Source: Hybos culiciformis (Eukaryota > Arthropoda > Insecta > Diptera > Hybotidae). From it: a stretch of DNA of 64,000 nt. The position numbers and the translations under genes were made by a program. Shown here in pieces: positions 12,495-24,113 of this stretch (within the stretch, counting starts at the first letter, position 1; each line of letters begins with the position of its first letter). A model generated the notes under the pieces. That model was not told where the DNA came from and did not search any database. It worked only from the letters and a program-made list of their open reading frames with translations. The stretch lies in the NCBI GenBank assembly GCA_964007475.1, contig OZ023273.1, forward strand, positions 22,617,557-22,681,556, written 5' to 3'.

Positions 12495-15400
12495 AGCATA
12501 ATAACTAAAATTAAATATTACCAATAAAATTGATCCTGACACGTTTGTTTTATCCAATTTAAAAGTTTTAAATTAATTCTATAAGAAAGTTATTTTTAAT
12601 GCTGTAAAAAAAATTTTGGGAACAAATTCAAAATGGAAAAAAGAAAGAAGTAGAATCAATTTTCCTAATTAGCTCGTGAGAATCAAACCGTAAAAATCCC
12701 TAAGGGTATTTTTTGTCCTCGATAAAAGGTACTTATTTTATTTTTCTTTCTTTTATTATTAAGTGATGATGGTAATGCATAAATAACTTGCAGATTGGGG
12801 ATACTTTTTCTTATGTCTGTATGTACTAAAATGGAATATCGAATTTTAAAGAATACTGTGAAGGGCAATTCATTGAAACTTTTGTTATTTTTTTTGAAAT
12901 AAATGAAAAAAAATATATATGTATATTTATGTAAATAAGGTATATAAAGGTAATGAATGAGCCATAACAAAGTTATTGTAATTTTTACTTCTTAATTTTT
13001 AACATGATGAAAATTTACTTAATTTTTAATAAACACCACCGTAGCTGGTGCCCTCCATGTCTTGATTACTGTTGTACATACTGAAAGAACTGCTTTTTTT
13101 TTTTAAGAATTATTGACAACCTTGGTTTCTAAAAAAAATATAATATTCAGTATTATGAAGCGAGAAGTTTTGTTTGACTGACTGACTCAACAAAGCAGAG
13201 AAGAATTTGCTGAAGTAAGAAACTTGATGTTATGTAGGCCACGATTTATGAAACTCAGTAGTAGAAAGACGCAGATAAACGGCTTATTTAAATTTTCTTT
13301 CTTTGGAACTATGGAAAATAATTGTAATCTGGATACATTTTCTTTGCTTATCCCGAGTTATTTTAAGGAATTTTTTACTCTTATTTCTTTCATAAAAGAA
13401 TCGTATAGATATTAACATATGTACATTAATTTTCGTAACAACTAATAAAAGGGAGCAAAATAAAATACATATAGGAATTAGATCCGTCCAGTAACTATAT
13501 AAATAAAATTGATAATTTTTTGCACGTAAGAAATGGTAAAATCTCTACTATGGTCAAGAAATTTTCTATGCTCTGTGAATTATAAAAAATTAAATAAAAT
13601 TTTATTGCAGTAATTATTTAGATATAATGCTGAAGGCACGTATTTTAATTTAGCATAATGTTTTTTTATGACGCTGAAACACCTTTTCCATATATTATTA
13701 TGAATTTTGCTGTTTGAAAAATAGTAAATGATGGTTGATCTATTTTTGTGATTAAAGTAATATATATATATTTTTTTTTTTTCAAATTTTCTACGATCAG
13801 CTTTTCAAAGGATTTTTAATGCGAAAACATTTTTAAACTTTGCTGAATTTTTTTTAAAACTTTAAGAAAAAAATTTATCAAAGACTCATACGACCAATTA
13901 AACAGACATGAATAAAATTTAAATTTTTCAGTTTCGATGTATGTTTGACACCTTCTCTAGAAAACACTACAAAAATCCAAAAAAAAATTTTTAAATTACA
14001 TAAATTTTCAACTCAAATAATTTTTTTTAAATACAAATATATAAATCCAAAACAACTTCTTTAAATGATATTTTTTTAAGGAAAAAAGATTATAAAATTT
14101 CTATACAACGTATGTATGTATACAACACAATACCAGTTTATCAAACTTCTACACTGTATAAATATATAACACTACATCAAATATCTGAATATAAGTTGGA
14201 AAATCATGACAGATCAAATAATTTTGAAAACATTTTTCATATCTCATCATTTCAAATCATATATTTTTATAAGAATGACAAAGTTAATTTTAAGCTTCAT
14301 AATCGTAATATCAATTAATTATTTTTACCTTAACATATTTAATTCATAACTATTATTTTTAACTTATTATAAATTAATGAATAATATGACATGTAAAAAT
14401 TAATTTTATTGTTTGAAATATAAATTCCTTTTGATAAAAAAAAAAAATGTTTTTTTTTTGTGAATAACAAAATATATTTATGATATAAGTATACATATGA
14501 ATAATATCAAATCACATATGAATTATATCAAAAGAAAATGAAAATTTTCTGCAACAAAACCAGTAAGCAAAATATTTCTTTAAGAAAAATGAAAAATTTT
14601 GATTTAGGAATATCATTAATCATTTTTTTGTTTAAATTCCTTAAAGTTTCTTTTTATTTTCAACGAATATGATTAAAATAAAGGTAAATTTATATAACCC
14701 CAATCTTATTTGAGCATATATTTAATCATACGTAAATAAGATAGACAAAAAAAGAAAAAATGCAGAATTTTGTTTTTGATTCTTTTAAATATTTTGTATG
14801 TAACAAATATGCCGACGCCCTATTCGAATCATTATTAAATTCCAAAATTTCTCATAGTGATCAATAAAATCGAGTATATGTACGTTTGAACTTTCGATTA
14901 TTGTTGTGGGAATTCGTATTCAGTACATTGGTTTCAGAACTCTTAATGTAAAATGTATTAATTCTATTTTTTGAATTGTTTTAAATATATTCGGCAAATA
15001 CCACATTACGTTAAGAATGTAAAACAAATTCCAGTCTACTGATGAAAAACTTTTTAAAGGAATTTTCTTTCAAAATACTAAATGTGCACCTGTTAAAAGA
15101 TAAACGGCTCAGTGTGAATTTAATGATAATTCAAAAGGACAAATCGAACCTAAGGGATTTCTGTACTATTGTTTATATATTATTATATAGCAAATTAAAA
15201 AGGAAAAAAAAAGTTTTATTTTCATAAAAGGCTATTAAATAATATTAAGTTGTTTTATAATGTGAAAAGAATTTCCAATAATATTTTTTTTTGGTATGTC
15301 CATAAAAACTAAATACGTTAATAAAAAGGTACTTTATTATCGAAATTTATTTCATTTGTAATATAAGAAAAGATATGTAATAAATTACATTTTGATAACA

Positions 15401-18400
15401 ATAAATTGATCAAATTATTTTTGTGTTGGCAAAAACAAAATCGATGTAGGAGAGAAGGTAAAATAACAGCAGAAAAATAGACATTAAATTTTTCAAAGTA
15501 ATAAAACCAATCAACCATTTTAAATGGTCAAAAACAATAAATATTTTAAAAAATCAAGCAAAAATACCTAAACAAGCGATATATTTACTGACATTTACAC
15601 TATTTAGATAATATTTATCTAACTATCTATAGAGATTCATATATCTATATGAGCATATCTGTAGAAGAGTGCTTAGTGTATGACTGGATGAAGTTTTTTC
15701 TTGTGAAAAAATTTATTAAGAAATAAATTTTTATTTTATTTCATGGGAAATCGAACAAAGATTTTAAATTTTAATCATTTGATTGTTTTACATAATCAGT
15801 CTAAACTGGAATTAATACTCAGAATATTAGCTAGTTTATTTACTATCCCTTTCGTGAATGTCGCACTTTGGGGAACAAAAAATAATAGACGGCAGGTATG
15901 TAATAAACAAGAAATACAAACTTTATGCCTTTTACTGACATTTACACTATTTAAGAGATTACTTATATAAAGATAAGGAAAAAAATTGTTTGTCCAAATT
16001 CAGAGTGAAAATTTTGACACATTGAATTTGAATGCTGTCGATTTTATTGTCAAAAATCTAGGAGTTAATTAATTTAAACTTCGATAGTAAATCAGGAATG
16101 CATCAAACATGCAGTATTAACGTAATAGTTTGAATTTATCGTTATTTTGCGAAATCTAAGCATTTGGAACTCTGGCAATTTCAGTATGTCTGGAAAAATG
16201 TTCCAGAAAACTTGAGTTTTTTTTTTTAATTCTTAATTTTATGTTATTATTTTGATGCTTTTGAATATGTTATAATTTAAATTTTTTTAGAAATGCGTCA
16301 TCCAATACTTTATATTCCAGTAATAAATTTTATTTTTTCTCTTAAATATATTTTCTATTTAATATTTTAAGTCAGAATTTTAATAAATACGTACATATAT
16401 ATAATTTTTCTATTGTATTGTTAAAAATTTGATGAAAGGAAGCATTACAAATATTTTTTTTTAATGAATAAACTTCAAAAGGCCATTGAGATGACAATAT
16501 TTATATTTGAATGATAATAAAAAAAAGTAAAATTTATGTTATAATAATAATAACTTTTAATTTAACTTTTAACGCTTCAGAAGAAAAAAAAGTATTTTCT
16601 TTATACCATTGTTGTTATTGTTAAATGTGAACATAGTGGTGAAAAGGGCGTTAAAATGATGAAATCTACCATTATTAATGTTAATGTTTGGCGGTGAAAA
16701 AAAGTAATTTTCTTTTATTTATCTATAAAATGTTGATAATATCAACATGAAAATATGAATAAGATTCAAACACAATATTATGTGAAATATTTTGATAAAA
16801 TGACAATCAAAAAATATTTTTTGAAAAATTAACACCTTAACAGAGATTCTTTAAAAAAAAATTCTTTCATTTCATTCCATTCTTCCAAAAGACAAAGTAA
16901 TATGTAAACCTATATCTTATTAAAATTTAAGAAAACATTTTCTTTTTATTTTCATCATTGAATACAAAATTTAAATTTTATTAGAACTCAAAATAAAAAA
17001 TAAAATAAAATATCTTATTTGTTGGCAAATAATTTTAATTACACTAAGTTTTTCTAATTTTGACTTTATGGTGCACAAGATAATAATAAAATTCTTGTGC
17101 CAAAAACTAAATAAAAAATATATTTTGTTATTAAAAGACAATATTTTTAATTTTTATTTTTAACTTAAAACAAGGTTAAAGAGGTTAAAATTAAAATGTA
17201 TTTAGTTGGATTATTTTTTTCGACCAATTTAAGCGAGATTTTAACTAAGAAATAATCCTTAGAATTAATGTGAATAATTTAGAAAAAGGTTGCAATTAAA
17301 GAATATTTGTGAAATGAAACGAAAAGAAGGGAAAATCTTAAAAGTTTAATTTTTGTTCATCATAAAATAATTTAATTCGCATGTTTAATTTTATACTTAA
17401 ATAATCCATGGGTAAAATTGCGTACTATAGGGGGTTTTATTTATTTTTTCGGAAGAACACGCGACCTTTGCTCGCGTAGTCATAGGTTAAATTGCGAAAA
17501 AAAAGATATTTTAAATCCTTAAGCGGAGGGACACCTGAGTCAAAAATACTGTTTGAAACAAAGCTCTTGTTTCAGAGAAATGGAACCCTGGGGGTAATAT
17601 TTGTAATATTTAATTTTTTAATTAGACGGTATTTGACATTTTTAAGTGACTTGGTATTTCACAGACCTAGACTTACAGCTTACATTTTGGAAATTCTAAT
17701 TAATTAGCTTAATTATATTGAATTTTTTTTATGTGACTCCAAAATTCCATCACCCCTTTAGGTAAGTTTACATTCTTGATAAATCCGTTTAATAAAAAAA
17801 AATCAAATCCTCTTTTAATTAAAAAATTATGCAAGTATTATTTCTTAATATTTTTATACTTTTTTTTTTTTTTCCTTTTAAAATCTTCCATCAATCTCCT
17901 TCCAAAACTTTTTTAATAAAAATCGTTTTCTACTTCTTAGTTTGTTTTTTTTTTTTTTCGTTTTCAAAAAAATATTATAAAAGAACATACAAAAACAATC
18001 ACCAAAGATTTCTCACTTTTTTCATCCAATTTAACACCAAAAATCAAATAAAACCAAATCAAATGTAATAAAAAAAAACTTTCTTTTCAAATGATTTCCA
18101 TTCATTAAACATAAACAACCCTTTAATAACACTTTTTTTTTGCTCATTTAAAAACTTCTTTGTCCATCCATAAAAATAATTTCATTTTTGATATCTTTTC
18201 ATTACACTCGAATAAAAGAAATGTTATTTTATTTTTTTAAATTAAGAATATTTCTCTTAGAATTTATTTTAAAAACACAGGTTCACTTAAGAAAAAAAAA
18301 AAAGAAGTGGGACTTTAGAAAAAGAAATTTAAAAAGATTATATTTTTGTAAACGTCGAAGTTGAATTAATTTTGAAAGTTCTGATAATTGAGGAAAAATC

Positions 18401-18712
18401 TAAAATTTCCTTGGAAAATTGAAATAATCTTATCTAATTTAAATTAATACATTTTTTCGAGATTAAGGTAATAAACTTCCTCTTTCTGTAGAATTTTTTT
18501 TTTATCTAATTTACATAATAAAAAAAGATTTTAAAATTTCGTTTCCAAGTTTAATTACACACCTTGAGATTTGAATTGAAGTCCTATAATTAGGAAAATA
18601 AATAAAATAAATTCTAGAATTCGTTGATTTTATTTTATAGTTAAAGTTTTCTAATTAATTTAAACTTTTCTCTAAAATGTTCAATTAAAATAAATATTAA
18701 AATTATATATGT
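12495..18712. other. Gene-free AT-rich DNA
   Basis: No convincing gene. The interval 12680-12960 resembles 58090-58290 and may be an old dispersed repeat. The area 17400-17700 is slightly richer in G+C and includes the short inverted motif CGCGA...TCGCG near 17460-17476, but has no recognisable protein. Longer minus-strand and plus-strand frames of 60-95 codons here lack motifs. Confidence 0.5.
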
Positions 18713-19041
18713 TAAGTAATTATCCTGCATACTAGATGTCACCAAGTACCTGTAGCAACCGAAATAAGAGTAAGAAAATGGGGTTGGATAGGTCATACCT
18801 TGAGGAAAGACCAAGAGGAAATTTGTAAACAAGCGCTAGATTGGAACCCGCAAGGAAGCAGGAAGAGAGGTCGCCCGAAAATAACGTGGAGAAGAAGCCT
18901 GAACAGCGAAATCACGAAAATGAGGAAATCATGGAACGAAGTTAAGAGTATTGCAAACAATAGATGAGAATGGAAAGATTTCACTTCAGCCCTATGCTCC
19001 AATGGGAGATAAATGGAATTAGTAGTAGTAAGTAATTATCC
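18713..19041 (+). mobile_element. 5'-truncated LINE 3' end with 13-bp TSD
   Basis: The 13-bp direct repeat TAAGTAATTATCC occurs at 18713-18725 and 19029-19041 and brackets a 303-bp insert. The insert is clearly richer in G+C than its surroundings, encodes the tail of a LINE polyprotein and ends in a short TAG/TAGTAG run. That is the 3' microsatellite tail many RTE- and L2/CR1-like elements carry. Together these show target-primed insertion of a severely 5'-truncated copy. The exact LINE clade is uncertain; the C-terminal tail is of the type labelled endonuclease-reverse transcriptase in arthropods. Confidence 0.85.
18746..19012 (+). pseudogene. C-terminal remnant of LINE endonuclease/reverse transcriptase
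   Basis: Reading from 18746 gives about 73 codons before a TGA at 18965-18967, and the same frame then continues to TAA at 19010-19012. The conceptual peptide has the LINE tail pattern: KWGWIGHTLRK, then an ALDWNP block, then a basic KRGRPKITWRR segment and a W...A/N-R-x-W ending. The in-frame TGA falls within the conserved ending, so it is most likely a decay mutation. The catalytic endonuclease and RT domains are absent because of 5' truncation. It is not expected to be functional. Confidence 0.8.
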
Positions 19042-20848
19042 GAATTTGTATAATACAATATTTTATTTTGAAATTTATAAATTGAATAAAAATATCAAAA
19101 TTAAAGATTTGCACTATACTTCAATATAATTTTCTTAGAAAAAAGTTTCTATGGGATATCAATCAGTCTTAGAGCCATGAACACAAACCTTACACCTTAC
19201 ATTCTTTGATGAGTTTTTCATTTAAGTATAAACTTTCTGTCCAAAATATTAATCAATTAGATTAGTAGATTTTTGATAACATTATGCCATTAATATTTTA
19301 TTTTTAAATTTATAAATTGCTAATAAAATTGATAATAAAAAGAGAAAATATAAAAAAAATTATACAACTACGTTGATTAAAATTAAATTATGCTTTATGT
19401 TAAATAAAAAATATTTAAAATCAAGAGAATTTTGTACCCAAGCCATCATTAACTGATTTCTAAACAAAATATCGTTAAACTACGTATTAATTACACAGCG
19501 TCAAGATGTCTACCTACATAAGTGAACAATTGAACATATATTTAGAAATGAAAATAAAACATAAATAAATTATAATCTTTATAATTTACATAGTTTTGGT
19601 TACTTAAGTTAATTTGTTATGCAGGCTACTGTAAGAAGTCACGATCAAACCATAAACATTTCAATAAAATCATAATTCTTCCTTGATAAAAAAAAAAACT
19701 GATTTTTATTTTAAAATCCCTTTTATTTTCCCATGAAGGATTTAACATCACCACAGGAAATATTCTTACATTAAAAAAAAAATTCATATCTTTCAAGGAA
19801 GTTTAAATCTACCATGTTCACTTGACGGATTTAATTTATTAAAATAATAAAGTTTCCTGAACAGGATTTTTATAGATATGAAATATAATTTTAAAAAATA
19901 TATTTTAGACTATTCTGCACTTAGTTAAATTTTATGCTTCTCTAGGACGTATACATGTCAAAGAATTTCTTTCTGTAGACTTTTTAGGCTTAACATCATG
20001 AGTTAAGAATATGAAATTTGTATATTATTTATGTATATTATTTTTAATCGCTTAATGTAATTATCAAATTTTATGACTAGAATATTTATGTATCACACTT
20101 TAAAACAAAATACTCTACAAACATAGTTGCATAAAATGAATTAATTAAGTATATCTAAGGACTTTTTCCTTTGAGAATACATTTTACGTTATATTTCATA
20201 GTTACAGACCAAATTAAATATTAATCGATGACGTGTGCAATGATTTTCTTGAAATCAGTATTTTACTCTATATGTTCTCTATATGTTGTCTTTTAGTAAA
20301 TACTGTGAATTTATAAAAACTATACATTCATATTATTCGATTACATATATTGGAAAATCCTCTATAATTGTAGCATTGGGAATAGACATAAATTTTTGTT
20401 TAGCTCGTGAAATATTTTTTTATGCTGTAATTTTCATAGGAATATACGAAATTCTTACTGAAAACAACATTTTTGTTATTTTCTTCTGAAAAGAGGAAAA
20501 GAATAAGTTTTTCAAAATTTAACTCCCTACACTACTCGAATGAAGCAATTGGGGAAATTAATAATAAGATTTTAACAAGTAGCTAGTTCTTGAAAATTGT
20601 ACAGTGAACTTGTAGAAGAACAATGATAAATAATTATTTTGTAATGCGTCTATAAAATATTCAATTTATTAATTTTTATAATATTCAATTAGATAGTTAT
20701 GTTCGGTCCTTTTAATAATTTATTTTTTATTTTTTTTAATTTTCAACCATTCTTAATTCTTTATTATCCTTGAATATTCGAACGTCCTTAAATTAGTATA
20801 CGACCTATTCTCTAAAATGTCTGGGTAATTGTGGAATTTTTTATTTAG
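19042..20848. other. Gene-free AT-rich DNA
   Basis: No gene was recognised. A frame of 68 codons near 20283-20489 is hydrophobic and lacks any motif or partner exon I could identify. The segment ends at the target site of the LTR element. Confidence 0.5.
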
Positions 20849-21460
20849 TGTGATAATTTACACATGGGTCCTGTCACGGTCGCCAAGTGATGCCTTTTCT
20901 TGGAGGCATTTCTTGTAAAATAAAAACTAGTTAATTTAGATTTAAGAACTTTATTGTCTGACGTTAAAACTTAGAATGATCTTAATTAATTATGCTAATT
21001 AGTTTATATGTTATTTTTCTATGCATGCAAATTGCATGCATAGATCATAAAGAGAGAAACATAATGGAAAATGGACTGGAATATAAAATATTTAAGAGAG
21101 TTTTTAAGAGAGTGTTGGTATGCACAAGTGCATACCAGAAAATTCATGTGTGGGAAAATATTTGGCTTGTTATATGAGATCCACTTGAATTAAATATTAA
21201 CATAGATAATAATGATAAAATATGTTTATGCAAACATATTTTATCGTTAGAAAATAAATTAAAGACAAGTTTTAATACTTGGAAATATTTGGATTTATAA
21301 TTTGAAACTTTGTTCGGAATTTAAAGTACAGTTGCGTTTAATGCAACATGTACAAAGTAATGGGTGTGCCAGGTAAGTATAAGACGTAAGTAGCAAGGAT
21401 TAGGTACAAATGTACCACGGGGTGTACAAGGTAAGTAAGATTCGGTACGAATGTGCCACA
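20849..21460 (-). repeat. 3' LTR (left copy)
   Basis: The LTR starts TGTGATAATT and ends GTGCCACA on the plus strand, giving TG...CA ends, and matches the right copy over 612 bp. Differences noticed are A versus T in CGCCAAGTGAT and T versus A in ATTTCTTGT. A 61-codon frame inside it is present in both LTRs and is not regarded as a gene. Three perfect or near-perfect hairpins lie at 21020-21042, 21117-21136 and 21214-21245. Confidence 0.95.
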
Positions 21461-21475
21461 CCTACCCCCTTTAGA
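21461..21475 (-). promoter_or_regulatory. Polypurine tract of LTR element 1
   Basis: Just inside the 3' LTR the minus strand reads CTAAAGGGGGTAGG immediately before TGTGGCAC. A purine-rich run touching the 3' LTR is the expected plus-strand primer. Its position confirms that the element runs right to left. Confidence 0.85.
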
Positions 21476-22646
21476 AGAATGGACTTTAGGACATTCTGAG
21501 AAATTGTCGTAGTTAAAATTTACTATGTTTCTTTCTCTATTATATTATTACAATATTTTGTACAATAATATAAAAAATTGGAAAATACGATTATATCCTT
21601 TAAACAACTTAATAAAGGATATTTTTACTATAAATTTATTTTCTTTTGTTATAACATATTTGTAAAAAAAGATTTTTTTTTTTTTTTTTTTTTTTATATA
21701 TATAAATGAAATTTATTCTTACTATATTAAAAGTAAGAAACTAATTTTTTACTATAAAGTATTACATAAGAATTTTTTTTTTTTTTTTTTTTTTTTTTAA
21801 ATATTATGATATATAAAATAAATTTGTATATATGTTTATATATATATATAAAGAAATTTGTATTATAATATTAAACATAAAAAAAATTTGTATTAGTTTA
21901 TTATATAATATGTTTAATGACGTCATTATTAAAATATTCGTGAATGATAAGATTTTGCCTTAGAATGTAGTTATAAACTAGATTTTTTTTTTTTTTATTT
22001 TTTCCTATTTTTTTTTTGTTTTTATTTTTTTTCTCTTTTATTTTTATTTTTTTTTTTTTTTGTTTTTCAAATACATTTTCCCTATGATTACATTTATTTT
22101 AAAGAAATTTGTACATTTTTATTACATTATGTTTACCTTATGTCTACAAAAAAAATTATTTATTGTAAAAAAAAATATGTGTCTCCTTCTTTTTTCTTTT
22201 TTTTTTTTTTTTTTTAATTTTATCGAAGGATAACAACACAAAAATAACCTATCGATAGAACTATATTTAGTTTTGCATAGCTATATATCTCTTGTTTTTT
22301 TTATTTATAAATTTTTTCTTATTTATTATTATTACTTTTTTTTTTTTTTTTTTTTTTTTAATTATTTACATCTATACAAGGTCCTTTTTTTTCTTAATAA
22401 TAATAAATGGATTAAGTTAAGTTTAATATAACGATGTATTTAGTTTCCAATATTTATATACAAAAAAAAATTTTAAAGGAAAATTAATTATTTATCAATA
22501 CTATAGTTTTAAATTTATAAAATTATTATAAAGAAAATTAAGATAGGTTTATATATTATCTAAAGTTAAAAATATGGATATCCACACACACACACACACA
22601 TACCTAGTAATAACCTTTTGTACATATTTTACATGTAAATTTTCTC
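21476..22646 (-). other. 3' untranslated region of LTR element 1
   Basis: About 1.2 kb between the integrase stop and the polypurine tract has no open frame. On the plus strand it is dominated by T runs of 15-25 bases and includes a (CA)9-type microsatellite near 22583-22600. No envelope-like frame is present. Confidence 0.7.
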
Positions 22647-24113
22647 CTATTGATGGAACAACTTTAGTCGATTTTTATGCACGGTTTGAGTTTTATTATT
22701 CTCATCGCTAACCGTGCAATTTGTATCTTCAATTTTTATTATGGTGAAGGGTCCTTTAAAAAGAGGATCTAACTTATGCCTTGCACCTTCTGTTACATTT
22801 AAAAGAACTTTGTCAAATAACTTAAAATTTGCTGGTTTTGAACTACTATCATAAAAATTTTTTGTACTTATTTTAGATTTTTGAACCAAATTTTGCGCTC
22901 TATTCTGGGAGACTTGCAAGCGATATTTTACCTCTTTTTGATAAGATTCCAGATTGTATAAAGGATCTACATTTGCGTTATCCAAAAAATCAAATGTTGG
23001 TGGATTCTTTGCGAACACTAATTCAAACGGACAATAATTGTGCGTTGTAGAAGGAGTAGTGTTAAAGCAGTAGGTAAAATATTTTAGATATTCGTCCCAA
23101 TTTCTCTTATTTGTATTAATAAATGAGCGTAAATACTCGTTTAATGTTTGATGGCTTCGCTCGATCGTTCCGAGGGTCTGATGGTGGTATGCCGTCGACA
23201 TTTTGTGTTCAATATTTAGTAGTATTGCTAATTCTTTTAAAGTCTCATTTTTATATTCCGTACCCAAATCTGTTCTTATTTGTTTCATGGGGCCGTATAC
23301 TAATATAAAATTGTCCACCATTGCCTTAGCAATTGTTTTAGCTGTTTTATCAGGAATAGGGACTGTTACTAAGTATTTTGTTAGGTCGCATATCATTGTT
23401 AATGCGTACTCATTACCGCTTAAAGATCTTGGTAAAGGGCCTACCGTGTCTACTATGACAATATCAAAGGCTTTCTGCGGCGTAGGAGTAATAACAAGTT
23501 GTTCTTTATTATTAGTGCTAGCTTTATTCATTTGACAACTTTCGCATTTCTTAATATACCTAATAACATCCTTTGTCATGTTAGTCCAGTGAAATTTTTG
23601 TCTAATTTTTGTTAAAGTCCTCATGATACCTGTATGACCTCCTTGAATAGGGTCGTCGTGAAATTTCTTTATTATTTTCAATTTTTCTTCATTATCATAA
23701 ATTTTTATAATTTTCGCAGTTAGCGCTATACTCATATTTTTAATTCTTAATTCCGCAATTTTCTTAAATTCTTGGCTCCGTATTAAATGAAATATTTCAT
23801 CATTCATTGATAATTGTAACTTTAAAATTTTACGATTGCCGGCCTCTTTATCTAGCCTTGAAAGAAGCTGATCTAAATCGAGCTTCCCATTAGCAATGTA
23901 TTCTTTCATGCATATGCTCATAATTATTTTATTTTTGTATTTTAAAATTAGTTTAGACTTATCTAAACTAAATAACAAGCGGATAAAATTTTTAGTTTCA
24001 CGAATATCAGTACATTCATATATTTTTGGTATCAATAAGGTTGTATTGTTACGGCTGGTTTTGGGTTGCTTATTTTCATTATTAATTTTACGCGAGTCGG
24101 CGCGAGTTGTCAT
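22647..24113 (-). CDS. Retroviral-type integrase (3' part of pol)
   Basis: About 488 residues if counted from the first ATG at 24113; the frame extends two codons further upstream only through TTG. Integrase inserts the element's cDNA into the host chromosome. An HHCC zinc finger is present (H-x7-H, then C-x2-C in KKCESCQ, around residues 152-195). The catalytic DDE core follows: D in IVDTVG, D in RTDLGTEY, E in GTIERSH, with 35 residues between the last two. A C-terminal GPF module (FKGPFTI) ends the protein. The N-terminal 140 residues look like the linker that follows RNase H in 412-type pol, including TTRADSRK. There is no frame upstream that could supply protease, RT or RNase H, so this is a pol fragment, yet it has no stop or frameshift of its own. 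How it would be translated (spliced RNA, reinitiation) is unclear. Confidence 0.92.
   Translation of the reverse strand: MTTRADSRKINNENKQPKTSRNNTTLLIPKIYECTDIRETKNFIRLLFSLDKSKLILKYKNKIIMSICMKEYIANGKLDLDQLLSRLDKEAGNRKILKLQLSMNDEIFHLIRSQEFKKIAELRIKNMSIALTAKIIKIYDNEEKLKIIKKFHDDPIQGGHTGIMRTLTKIRQKFHWTNMTKDVIRYIKKCESCQMNKASTNNKEQLVITPTPQKAFDIVIVDTVGPLPRSLSGNEYALTMICDLTKYLVTVPIPDKTAKTIAKAMVDNFILVYGPMKQIRTDLGTEYKNETLKELAILLNIEHKMSTAYHHQTLGTIERSHQTLNEYLRSFINTNKRNWDEYLKYFTYCFNTTPSTTHNYCPFELVFAKNPPTFDFLDNANVDPLYNLESYQKEVKYRLQVSQNRAQNLVQKSKISTKNFYDSSSKPANFKLFDKVLLNVTEGARHKLDPLFKGPFTIIKIEDTNCTVSDENNKTQTVHKNRLKLFHQ

Noticed and set aside
20992..21177. 61-codon frame found identically at 27473-27658
   Set aside because: The duplication is explained by the two LTRs. 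The frame spans LTR hairpins, runs against the element's own direction and has no motif.
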